Assembly: GCA_937893415.1 (NCBI GenBank) | Contig: CALBWZ010000174.1 | Coordinates: 1 to 6,706, forward strand | DNA from: an uncultured Comamonadaceae bacterium | Lineage (GTDB): Bacteria; Pseudomonadota; Gammaproteobacteria; Burkholderiales; Burkholderiaceae_C | DNA length: 6,706 bases | Direction: 5' to 3' | Part shown: piece after piece, positions 1-6,014 of the stretch | How positions within the stretch are numbered: position 1 is the stretch's first letter | How the letters are laid out: each line of letters begins with the position of its first letter | The notes under the pieces: model-generated | Told to the model about the DNA's origin: nothing | What the model saw: only the letters and a program-made list of their open reading frames with translations | The model's database searches: none | Program-made: the position numbers and the translations under genes

Positions 1-147
1 CTACCGGGCATGGCCAACCATTTTTACCGAGAACGCGTGAGCCAGCATTTAAAGATTGGTATTTTGGCGCTTGAAAAACTGCGACAAGCTGGCGAGCAAC
101 TGCACAGCCGCAAGTTGCGCAGCTTCAACGAGGTGGCTTTCCAATAA
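1..147 (+). CDS. C-terminal fragment of an unrecognised protein (5' end outside window)
   Basis: Frame 1 is open from the first base to a TAA at 145-147 and gives 48 residues, starting LPGMANHFYRERV and ending SFNEVAFQ. The fragment is hydrophilic and rich in Arg, Lys, Glu and Leu. The middle part (roughly residues 12-35, with QHLKIGILALEKLRQAGEQL) looks like an amphipathic helix. There is no membrane segment. I do not recognise the family and assign no function. That it is coding is inferred from clean codon composition and from the following permease gene beginning 58 bases after this stop in the same direction, which would allow co-transcription. A spurious open stretch of 48 codons is possible but less likely. 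Confidence 0.6.
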   Translation, partial: LPGMANHFYRERVSQHLKIGILALEKLRQAGEQLHSRKLRSFNEVAFQ

Positions 148-205
148 ATGCGCAATAGGCCAACCAACAGCCTCGGCAAAAACAACCACAGCAAGCGCAA
201 CACCC

Positions 206-1099
206 ATGTCTAGGCTCACAGGCAACTCGCGCGGCATGGTCTCCATGCTGGTAGCCATGGGCTGCTTCGCAGCCATGGATACCGTGCTAAAAATACTCGC
301 CCAAGACCTCCCGCCCATGCAAATGGCCGCCCTGCGGGGTTTAGGCGGTATGCCGTTGCTGGCTATTTACTTGTGGCGGCGCAACTCTATTCGCTCCATC
401 ATTCAAGTGAAATGGCGCCTGCAAATATTTCGCGGTGTGCTGGCCATTGCCATGCTGTGGTGCTTCAGCGTAGGCATCAAGGACTTGGCTCTGACGCAGG
501 CTTACACCTTGTTTTTCATAGCGCCGTTGTTGGTGTCTGTGCTGGCCTGGCCGATACTGGGCGAAAAGGCAAAAGGGTTTCAGTGGTTCACCTTGCTGCT
601 GGGCTTGGCCGGCGTGGTGTTGGCCTTGCGTCCATCTACCGATGGCCTGATGTCTTGGGGCAGCGCCGCCATTCTGGGTGCCGCCATTTGCTATTCCGTC
701 AGCGCAGTGGTGAGTAGGCGCTTGTCGCGCACCGACACCACCGACAGCCAAGTGTTTTGGGTGCTGACTTTTTTAGCTGTCGGCGCCACCTTGCTGGCAC
801 TGCCGCAGTGGTCAACCTTGACCTTGAAACACTGGGCACTCATGCCCGCGCTGTCCATCACTGGTTTTGTCGGGCAACTCGCCATTACCGACGCGTTTAA
901 ACACGGACGCGCTGCCGCCGTGGCACCGTTTGAGTACAGTGCATTGGCTTGGAGCATTGGCATTGACATCGCCATTTGGTCGGTATGGCCAGACGCCATC
1001 ACATTGCTTGGCGCCAGTGTTGTGATTGCTGCTGGTCTGCTGCTGCTGCGCAGCGAGCGGGTTGTGGTGGTAGCCACGACCCCACAGGCGGCGCCTTAA
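206..1099 (+). CDS. EamA/DMT-superfamily permease (drug/metabolite transporter)
   Basis: This 297-residue inner-membrane protein has the length and layout of the EamA (DUF6) drug/metabolite transporter family: two repeated halves of five helices each. Hydrophobic segments lie at about residues 11-31, 38-57, 74-92, 98-118, 125-142, 150-170, 182-200, 211-229, 239-259 and 265-282. The first half ends with PILGEK (116-121) before helix 5. The second half carries APFEYSALAW (240-249), typical of the penultimate helix region. Substrate cannot be told from sequence; the family includes exporters and importers of amino acids, nucleotides and other metabolites. The ATG at 206 is chosen because it is the first start codon in frame after the upstream gene's stop. 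The same frame stays open to a TTG at 56, but that would overlap the upstream gene by about 90 bases and add a non-membrane leader. No good Shine-Dalgarno precedes 206, and ATGs at 236 and 245 are alternatives. The gene is convergent with psd, with 12 bases between stops. Confidence 0.9.
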   Translation: MSRLTGNSRGMVSMLVAMGCFAAMDTVLKILAQDLPPMQMAALRGLGGMPLLAIYLWRRNSIRSIIQVKWRLQIFRGVLAIAMLWCFSVGIKDLALTQAYTLFFIAPLLVSVLAWPILGEKAKGFQWFTLLLGLAGVVLALRPSTDGLMSWGSAAILGAAICYSVSAVVSRRLSRTDTTDSQVFWVLTFLAVGATLLALPQWSTLTLKHWALMPALSITGFVGQLAITDAFKHGRAAAVAPFEYSALAWSIGIDIAIWSVWPDAITLLGASVVIAAGLLLLRSERVVVVATTPQAAP

Positions 1100-1111
1100 C
1101 CCCGAGTCAGG

Positions 1112-1984
1112 TCAGTCCAATGGCTGCAAGTTGGCCATGGATTGGCCCAAACGCACCACACTGGTGGCCTGCCACATCGGCTCAAAGCGCAGCCGCTGCT
1201 CGGCTGTGTCGGCCACGCTAGGCCACAACATCACCACAGTTGAGCCCAGCATAAAGCGACCCATTTCAGCGCCTTGTTCTAGACTGACGGTACCGGCCTC
1301 GTAGCGCCAGTCCTGACTGGTTGCACTGCGCGGCGGGTTCACTGTGCCATGCCAAATGGTGGCCATGCTGCCCACTATGGTGGCTCCGACCAACACCATC
1401 ACCAACGGGCCATGGTCGGTATCAAACCAGCACACCACACGCTCATTGCGTGCAAACAAGCCTGGCACATGCGCTGCCGTCACAGGGCTGACAGAAAACA
1501 AGTCGCCTGGGACATACGTCATACGTGTGAGGGTGCCCGCACAGGGCATGTGAATGCGGTGGTAATCCTTGGGGCTTAAGTAGATGGTTGCAAACTGGCC
1601 GAACTCAAACGCTTTAGCCTCATGCGGCTCGCAGGCCAACAGCGCCTGTGCACTGTACCTGTGCCCTTTTGCCTGAAATATGTGCCCCGCATCAATGTCA
1701 CCCAGCTGGCTAACAGCGCCATCAACTGGGCTCACCCAGTCAGCGCTGCCAATGGGGCGCACGCCAGCGCGCAAAGCCCGTGTGAAAAATGCATTGAATG
1801 TTGTGTAGGCGGCTAGATTCGGTTGCTCAGCCTCCATCATGTCAACGCCATAGCGGCGTACAAAATCGCTGATGATCATGGTTGTCACAACACCCATGGG
1901 GGTGCTGGCGACCCAACCACCAAATTGCGTCAAGGCTTTTTGGGGCCACATATACTGTTTCCAAACTGCGGATGGTTGCGACAC
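1112..1984 (-). CDS. psd: Phosphatidylserine decarboxylase proenzyme
   Basis: This enzyme decarboxylates phosphatidylserine to phosphatidylethanolamine at the inner membrane, the last step of PE synthesis. It is a pyruvoyl enzyme that cleaves itself into beta and alpha chains. From the GTG start the protein has 290 residues. The self-cleavage motif LGST is at 246-249 (cut between Gly247 and Ser248, Ser becoming the pyruvoyl group). The other triad members are Asp88 in SPVDGAVSQLG and His145 in YHRIHMPCAG. Their spacing matches the E. coli enzyme (Asp90, His147, Ser254). Other family blocks are YVPGDLFSV, LFARNERVVCWFDT and VGATIVGS. The frame is open further upstream (ATG at 2056, GTG at 2086). 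The GTG at 1984 is preferred because AAGG lies 6 bases before it and because it puts Tyr11 of the KQYMWP segment level with Tyr11 of E. coli Psd. No pssA is in view. The gene is divergent from the ABC operon and convergent with the permease. Confidence 0.95.
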   Translation of the reverse strand: MSQPSAVWKQYMWPQKALTQFGGWVASTPMGVVTTMIISDFVRRYGVDMMEAEQPNLAAYTTFNAFFTRALRAGVRPIGSADWVSPVDGAVSQLGDIDAGHIFQAKGHRYSAQALLACEPHEAKAFEFGQFATIYLSPKDYHRIHMPCAGTLTRMTYVPGDLFSVSPVTAAHVPGLFARNERVVCWFDTDHGPLVMVLVGATIVGSMATIWHGTVNPPRSATSQDWRYEAGTVSLEQGAEMGRFMLGSTVVMLWPSVADTAEQRLRFEPMWQATSVVRLGQSMANLQPLD

Positions 1985-2160
1985 GAGAGGCCTTATCGGT
2001 GAGTCTTCAAAGAGCCGCCGGCGCAGTGAAGCATAAAGAGTTAATTTGTAACGCATGCAACGCCCAAACTGTGTTGAAACGCGCACTCTATGCCAAGAAT
2101 TCTATGCGTTGCTGAGGTGAACCCGCACACACGGTCTTTCTAACGATAGACTAATCACCC
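1985..2160. promoter_or_regulatory. Divergent intergenic region between psd and the NodIJ-like operon
   Basis: About 176 bases separate the psd start from the ABC ATPase start, so promoters for both directions should lie here. For psd the best - strand candidate is a TTGCAT -35 (2055-2060) and a TATGCT -10 (2030-2035) with a 19-base spacer, which is longer than ideal. It would start transcription near 2023, downstream of the two longer psd starts and upstream of GTG 1984. For the + strand I see only weak -10-like sequences (TAGACT 2147-2152, ACTAAT 2150-2155) without a matching -35, and an isolated TTGAAA at 2074-2079. No nod-box-like element, riboswitch or clear operator was recognised. These are eye-level matches only. 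Confidence 0.3.
1991..1995 (-). promoter_or_regulatory. Ribosome binding site supporting the psd GTG start
   Basis: Read on the - strand this is TAAGG, followed by six bases (CCTCTC) and then GTG at 1984. Neither of the longer in-frame starts (ATG 2056, GTG 2086) has a comparable Shine-Dalgarno. This decides the start I report for psd. Confidence 0.5.
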
Positions 2161-3159
2161 ATGACCACTGACTTATCGCCAGAAACCGCAACGCCCCCCA
2201 CGGACAACTCGCCAAAAGAGAAGCAACAGGCATTGATGCAATGCGAGCATTTGGTGAAACGCTTTGGCGACACCACTGTTGTACAAGATGTGAGCTTTGA
2301 CATCATGCCAGGCGAATGCGTGGGCATTATTGGGCCCAATGGCGCAGGTAAAACCACCATCATTCGCATGTGTTTGGGCCTAACCGTGCCAGACCAGGGC
2401 CACATCGGCTACCAAAGTGTGCATGGCCAGGCCTTGCGCATGCCGCAAGATGCGTTGGCGATCAAGGCAGAACTAGGCGTGGTGAGCCAAACGGACACGC
2501 TAGACCCTGATTTTTCTTGCGAAGAAAACATCGCCGTGTATGGCCGTTACTTTGGCTTGAACGCCGCCGAGCTAAAAGCCCGTACCCCGGACCTGTTGGA
2601 CTTTGCAGTGCTGAGCCACAAGGCCGGCGCCAGGCCCAATGAGCTGTCTGGCGGCATGAAGCGTCGTTTAAGTTTGGCAAGGGCTTTGGTGAACAACCCA
2701 CGCTTGCTGGTGTTGGACGAGCCCACCACGGGCTTAGACCCACAAGCGCGCCACTTGATGTGGGAGCGGTTGCAGCAACTGCTGCAGGTGGGCAAGTCTA
2801 TTTTGCTCACCACCCACTTTATGGACGAGGCGGAGCGCTTATGCGACCGACTGCTGGTGATTGACCATGGCCGCAAACTGGCTGAGGGCTCGCCTCGCGC
2901 GTTGATTGCCCAACACATTGAGCCCGAAGTGGTTGAGGTGTACGGCCCCGGCGCTGTAGCCTTGGCCACCGCCCCCATACGCTCGCGTGCTGACCGCGCT
3001 GAAGTGGTGGGTGAGACGGTGTTTTTCTACACCCACCATGCCGCCAGCTTGCTGCTGGAGTTGGCGCGACAACCACAGCTTAGAACGCTGCACCGACCAG
3101 CCAATTTAGAAGACTTGTTTCTCAAACTCACTGGCCGCCAAATTCGTGAGGGTGCATAA
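2161..3159 (+). CDS. ABC-2 exporter ATP-binding protein, NodI-like
   Basis: This 332-residue cytoplasmic ATPase should power export by the permease encoded next to it. Motifs in order are Walker A GPNGAGKT at 58-65, Q-loop Gln110 (VVSQTD), ABC signature LSGGM at 162-166, Walker B LLVLDE ending at Glu187, D-loop GLD at 191-193, and H-loop His219 (TTHFMDEAERLCDRL). The region after the ATPase core carries the NodI-type tail: a segment around residues 253-290 (EVVEVYGPG, GETVFFY) and a C-terminal RPANLEDLFLKLTGR block at 312-326. NodI of rhizobia pumps lipochitin oligosaccharides, but this family is broad in Betaproteobacteria and the substrate here is unknown. An in-frame stop at 2152-2154 means the start cannot be earlier than 2161. 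The first 25 residues are low-complexity and polar, so ATG 2236 (Met26) is a possible alternative. Neither start has a strong Shine-Dalgarno. The stop is 2 bases before the permease start, so the two are surely co-transcribed. Confidence 0.93.
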   Translation: MTTDLSPETATPPTDNSPKEKQQALMQCEHLVKRFGDTTVVQDVSFDIMPGECVGIIGPNGAGKTTIIRMCLGLTVPDQGHIGYQSVHGQALRMPQDALAIKAELGVVSQTDTLDPDFSCEENIAVYGRYFGLNAAELKARTPDLLDFAVLSHKAGARPNELSGGMKRRLSLARALVNNPRLLVLDEPTTGLDPQARHLMWERLQQLLQVGKSILLTTHFMDEAERLCDRLLVIDHGRKLAEGSPRALIAQHIEPEVVEVYGPGAVALATAPIRSRADRAEVVGETVFFYTHHAASLLLELARQPQLRTLHRPANLEDLFLKLTGRQIREGA

Positions 3160-3161
3160 AT

Positions 3162-4088
3162 ATGAATGACACCAATACCCCGTACATAGAGCCACCAATG
3201 GCTGTCGACGAGTCGTTCACGCACCCTGTTGTTCAAGCCCAAGCGCAAAACCCCATCTCACGCAAGCGCTACAAGCGCAGTTGGGGTAGCCATTCGTCCA
3301 ACCCGTGGCGCTTACCAGAATTGGACGTCAGCTTTTGGCCCGTTTTTTACCGGAACTTTTTAGTGTGGCGCAAACTTGCGTTGCCCAGCTTGGTTGGCAA
3401 TATTGCAGAGCCACTGATTTGGTTGGTGGCTTTTGGCTACGGTATGGGCGCGTTGATAGGCACCATTGATATGGGCTCGCAACAGGTGCCTTACTTGCTG
3501 TTTTTAGCCAGCGGCAGTATTTGCATGAGTGCCATGAATGCCGCGTCGTTTGAAGCCTTGTACTCGGCTTTCTCTCGCATGCACGTTCAAAAAACATGGG
3601 ACGGCATCATGAATGCCCCAATCAGCCTAGACAACATCGTGCTGGCAGAAATGCTGTGGGCCTCGTTCAAGGCCGTGTTCACAGCAATCGCCATCATGGG
3701 TGTCATGCTGGCACTCAACATCAGCACCAGCCCCAAACTCATTGTCGCTTTGCCGGTGCTGATGCTCACGGGCGTTACCTTCAGCTGCTTGGCATTGGTG
3801 TTCAACGCGCTGGCCAAAGGCTACGACTTTTTCACCTACTACTTCACCTTGTTTTTAACGCCCATGATGTTTTTGAGTGGCGTGTTTTTTCCGCTCAACC
3901 AACTGCCGCCGTTGGTTGCGGACATTGCCAATGCCTTGCCACTGGCCAACGCCGTTGCACTGGTACGCCCTTTGTTCATGGACGAGTGGCCCGCACAGGC
4001 ATGGGTGCACGTGCTGGTGCTGCTGGCCTATGCGGTAGTTGGATTTTGGCTGGCCTTGGCGCTCACACGCAAGCGCTTTAGCGAGTAA
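3162..4088 (+). CDS. ABC-2 exporter permease, NodJ-like
   Basis: This 308-residue inner-membrane protein is the transmembrane partner of the preceding NodI-like ATPase. It has an ABC-2-type layout of six hydrophobic segments at about residues 78-98, 108-130, 160-185, 193-217, 225-247 and 284-303. Family-typical stretches include the IAEPLIWLVAFGYGMG first helix, the ASGSICMSAMNAASFEALYSAF region, QKTWDGIMNAPIS in the cytoplasmic loop, and TPMMFLSGVFFPLNQLP in the fifth segment, followed by LPLANAVALVRPL. Rhizobial NodJ is about 260 residues. This protein has an extra hydrophilic N-terminus of about 50 residues ending in a basic patch (SRKRYKRSW, 33-41). A GAGG lies about 10 bases before the ATG. 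The gene starts 2 bases after the ATPase stop and runs toward a stem-loop that probably ends the operon. The assignment to the NodJ/ABC-2 family is firm; the exported substrate is not known. Confidence 0.92.
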   Translation: MNDTNTPYIEPPMAVDESFTHPVVQAQAQNPISRKRYKRSWGSHSSNPWRLPELDVSFWPVFYRNFLVWRKLALPSLVGNIAEPLIWLVAFGYGMGALIGTIDMGSQQVPYLLFLASGSICMSAMNAASFEALYSAFSRMHVQKTWDGIMNAPISLDNIVLAEMLWASFKAVFTAIAIMGVMLALNISTSPKLIVALPVLMLTGVTFSCLALVFNALAKGYDFFTYYFTLFLTPMMFLSGVFFPLNQLPPLVADIANALPLANAVALVRPLFMDEWPAQAWVHVLVLLAYAVVGFWLALALTRKRFSE

Positions 4089-4098
4089 ATTTGCAGGG

Positions 4099-4126
4099 GC
4101 GTCGCAGCGCTTAACCGTTGCGACGC
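4099..4126. terminator. Stem-loop between convergent genes, possible terminator
   Basis: GCGTCGCAGCG (4099-4109) pairs with CGTTGCGACGC (4116-4126), giving an 11-bp stem around a 6-base loop (CTTAAC). In RNA from the + strand all pairs form, with one G-U; from the - strand that pair is a C-A mismatch. It sits 11 bases after the NodJ-like stop, and its right arm and loop include the last codons and the TAA (4113-4111) of the convergent oxygenase gene. There is no run of T on either side, so it is not a textbook intrinsic terminator. Placement suggests it ends the NodIJ-like transcript and perhaps protects the 3' end of both messages. Confidence 0.5.
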
Positions 4127-4953
4127 AGCTCTTGCATGCGTTCTTCAAAGTAGCTGCCAACGGTATGGCGCTCAGACAACACCACAGAACGCTCTGGGTG
4201 CAAGAACAAGGGCAATGAGATGCGCGCCCTGGTTGCCGCCTCGCCAACCGGATTGAGCACACGGTGCACGGTTGATGGGTAGTAGCCGCCTGAGGCCTCC
4301 TCCAACATGTCACCAATGTTGATGATGAGCAAACCAAAGTCACATGGCACATCGTGCCAATCGCCGTCTTTGCCCAACACCTGTAAACCTGGCTCAGTGG
4401 CCGCTGGCAAGATCGTTAATAAGTTGATGTCACCGTGCGCCGCAGCGCGTACCGCACCAGGCTCCTCGTCACCGCGCAACGGCGGGTAATGCAACACCCG
4501 TAGCAAGGTGTGGCTGCTGCCCGCCAACATCTGTGGCAGCGGCATGCTGTAGTTGGCTTTGACCTCTGGCGGTGAGTCGTCCTCTATCCAGCCCAGCAGT
4601 GTCTCGGCCAGCGCTGTGCCCTCAGCGTGGTACCGCAGCGCGGCATCTGACACCTCAGCCGGGTAACGCCCCCAAGGATAAATATGAAAAAATTCTTTTA
4701 AATCGCGCTTGTCATTGCCTTTGGCTGTCTCTGACACCTCTGGCGCAAAGTAGCCGTCTAGTGTGTCTTGGCTATACGGGTATTGGCGCTTGGCATCGGT
4801 GTTGAAAAACGCGTGCCATTCCTCGTAAATGCCTTGCACCAAGCCTTGACTTAACGGGTGGTTTTTAAGCACTCCAAAACCAGTGTCATGCAGGCTTTTA
4901 CAAAACGCTGCAGGTGCGCTGGACGATTGAAAATCAACAATGGGTAAATGCAT
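4111..4953 (-). CDS. 2-oxoglutarate/Fe(II)-dependent oxygenase, isopenicillin N synthase-like family
   Basis: This 280-residue, apparently soluble protein has the double-stranded beta-helix oxygenase fold signature. Iron ligands are His173 and Asp175 in AAHGDINLLTIL and His230 in STVHRVLNP. The 2-oxoglutarate-binding Arg-x-Ser is RIS at 244-246 in ARISLPLFLHP. The N-terminal part matches the DIOX_N-type domain: LPIVDF near the start, then DTGFGVLKNHPL (23-34), with a conserved-looking SETAKGNDKRDLKEFFH stretch at 74-90. All catalytic ligands are present, so activity with O2, Fe(II) and 2-oxoglutarate is expected. The substrate is not known. The gene begins 28 bases after the nucleoside hydrolase stop, and an AAGG lies 8 bases before its ATG, so it is probably the last gene of that operon. 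Known relatives of this broad family include thymine-7-hydroxylase of fungi, ethylene-forming enzymes and antibiotic oxidases. A base- or nucleoside-related substrate is suggested only by context. Confidence 0.9.
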   Translation of the reverse strand: MHLPIVDFQSSSAPAAFCKSLHDTGFGVLKNHPLSQGLVQGIYEEWHAFFNTDAKRQYPYSQDTLDGYFAPEVSETAKGNDKRDLKEFFHIYPWGRYPAEVSDAALRYHAEGTALAETLLGWIEDDSPPEVKANYSMPLPQMLAGSSHTLLRVLHYPPLRGDEEPGAVRAAAHGDINLLTILPAATEPGLQVLGKDGDWHDVPCDFGLLIINIGDMLEEASGGYYPSTVHRVLNPVGEAATRARISLPLFLHPERSVVLSERHTVGSYFEERMQELRRNG

Positions 4954-4981
4954 ACTGGGCGCCTTGTGTCGTGATGGTTGG

Positions 4982-5998
4982 TTACCGGTGTGTACTGTCT
5001 GGCTGTAACCAAGCCGAGTCCATCAGTGTGGACTCAAACAAGGCCAAACAGGCCTGTGCGTCGACGCGCATGCAAACCTGTGTGGGCAAGCGCCCGTCTG
5101 CCCAACCCGCTTGCGGGTAGTTGGAATGGGCGCGTCTGTTCATCATGGTTTGGCCATTGGCATGGCCGTCAACTGCCACGCGAATTACGCCACTGTCCAC
5201 GCCAAACAACTCTGGCGCAACCACATACACAAAGGCCAGCAAGTCATGTGCAAAACAACCCTTGTTCTGAATGGTGTCGTGCAAGCCGCTGTAAAAATCG
5301 GCATAAAAAGCCACTGCGTGGCGCAAGGTGTCGGTGGCAGGGTGTTGTTGGTGCCTAGCAATGGCATCAAACAAAGCCAGCTCAGTAACCACTTTGTGCG
5401 TCACGTCCAGGCCCACCATGGTGAGCTTAAAGCCCGCGGCAAACACATGGTCAGCAGCCAGCGGGTCATTCCATATATTGGCCTCTGCCACTGGCGACAC
5501 ATTACCGGGCTCTAGCACGGTGCCACCCATGATCACCACTTCGCGCAACAACATGGGTAACTGTGGCTCTAGCTGTAAAGCCAAGCTCACATTACCCAAG
5601 GGGCCAACCGCCACCAACGTGATATTGCCTGGGTTTGCGCGCGCCATGTCCACAATAAACTGCGCACTGCTGCGTGTATCCAACTGGTTGCGGGTGGCTT
5701 GGCGCGAAGGCAAATTACCCAAACCGTCTGCACCGTGGATAAACGCGGGCGGTGGCTCTGCATGCTTGGCCAAGGGCGCGGCCACGCCTTTGGTCACCGG
5801 TATGTGGGGATAGCCCGCCAACGCAGCAAGATAGAGTGCATTGGCAGCGGCCTGCTCAACACTGACATTGCCAAAGGTGGTGGTAATGCCCACCACGTCT
5901 ATGGCGGGGTGTGCCAACGCAAAGTACATCGCAATGGCGTCGTCTACACCGGGGTCTGTGTCGTAAATAACGCGGGTAGGGGTCGCTGTGGTGGTCAT
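4982..5998 (-). CDS. Nucleoside hydrolase, inosine-uridine-preferring family
   Basis: This enzyme hydrolyses the N-glycosidic bond of ribonucleosides to give a free base and ribose. The 338-residue protein carries the diagnostic Ca2+-binding N-terminal motif DTDPGVDD at 13-20. It also has TTFGN (40-44, Asn44 equivalent to the ribose-binding Asn39 of the Crithidia enzyme), GPLGN at 132-136, EANIWNDP at 172-179 (Glu172 and Asn174 being ribose contacts) and HDLLA at 251-255 with the catalytic-region His251 and Ca2+ ligand Asp252. No signal peptide is seen, so it acts in the cytoplasm. Base preference cannot be judged reliably. The ATG at 5998 is the only reasonable start because the next Met lies after the active-site motif; no clear Shine-Dalgarno precedes it. 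It starts 16 bases after the stop of the PfkB/ribokinase gene, which suits translational coupling and a shared pathway: hydrolase frees ribose, kinase phosphorylates it. Confidence 0.95.
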   Translation of the reverse strand: MTTTATPTRVIYDTDPGVDDAIAMYFALAHPAIDVVGITTTFGNVSVEQAAANALYLAALAGYPHIPVTKGVAAPLAKHAEPPPAFIHGADGLGNLPSRQATRNQLDTRSSAQFIVDMARANPGNITLVAVGPLGNVSLALQLEPQLPMLLREVVIMGGTVLEPGNVSPVAEANIWNDPLAADHVFAAGFKLTMVGLDVTHKVVTELALFDAIARHQQHPATDTLRHAVAFYADFYSGLHDTIQNKGCFAHDLLAFVYVVAPELFGVDSGVIRVAVDGHANGQTMMNRRAHSNYPQAGWADGRLPTQVCMRVDAQACLALFESTLMDSAWLQPDSTHR

Positions 5999-6014
5999 GT
6001 GGTGGTTGAGTTAC

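Noticed and set aside
56..205. In-frame upstream extension of the DMT permease to a TTG at 56
   Set aside because: It would overlap the upstream gene's end by about 90 bases and add a polar, Thr/Ala-rich leader unlike DMT N-termini. The first start after that gene's stop is ATG 206.
341..1077. Long - strand open frames opposite the DMT permease (341-751 and 691-1077)
   Set aside because: They are antisense shadows. Products are Gln/His- or Thr/Ser/Ala-rich without motifs, while the + strand encodes a coherent ten-helix protein.
1117..1149. Possible terminator hairpin between the DMT permease and psd (CCAATGGC ... GCCATGGATTGG)
   Set aside because: The arms pair only with an internal bulge, there is no T run, and the sequence lies inside the psd coding region, so it is not convincing.
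1985..2160. nod box or LysR-type operator upstream of the NodI-like gene
   Set aside because: I looked for a conserved nod-box pattern and for clear T-N11-A inverted repeats and saw nothing persuasive.
3596..4081. 161-codon + strand open frame inside the NodJ-like gene
   Set aside because: It lies entirely within the permease gene in another frame. Its product is His/Arg/Gly-rich with no recognisable domain, typical of a shadow in G+C-rich DNA.
3855..4352. 165-codon - strand open frame spanning the convergent junction
   Set aside because: It overlaps both the NodJ-like gene and the oxygenase, is rich in Cys and His, and has no family resemblance. Both overlapped genes are well supported by motifs.
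5328..5813. 161-codon + strand open frame opposite the nucleoside hydrolase
   Set aside because: It is antisense to a gene with clear catalytic motifs, has a low-complexity composition, and shows no independent ribosome site or domain.
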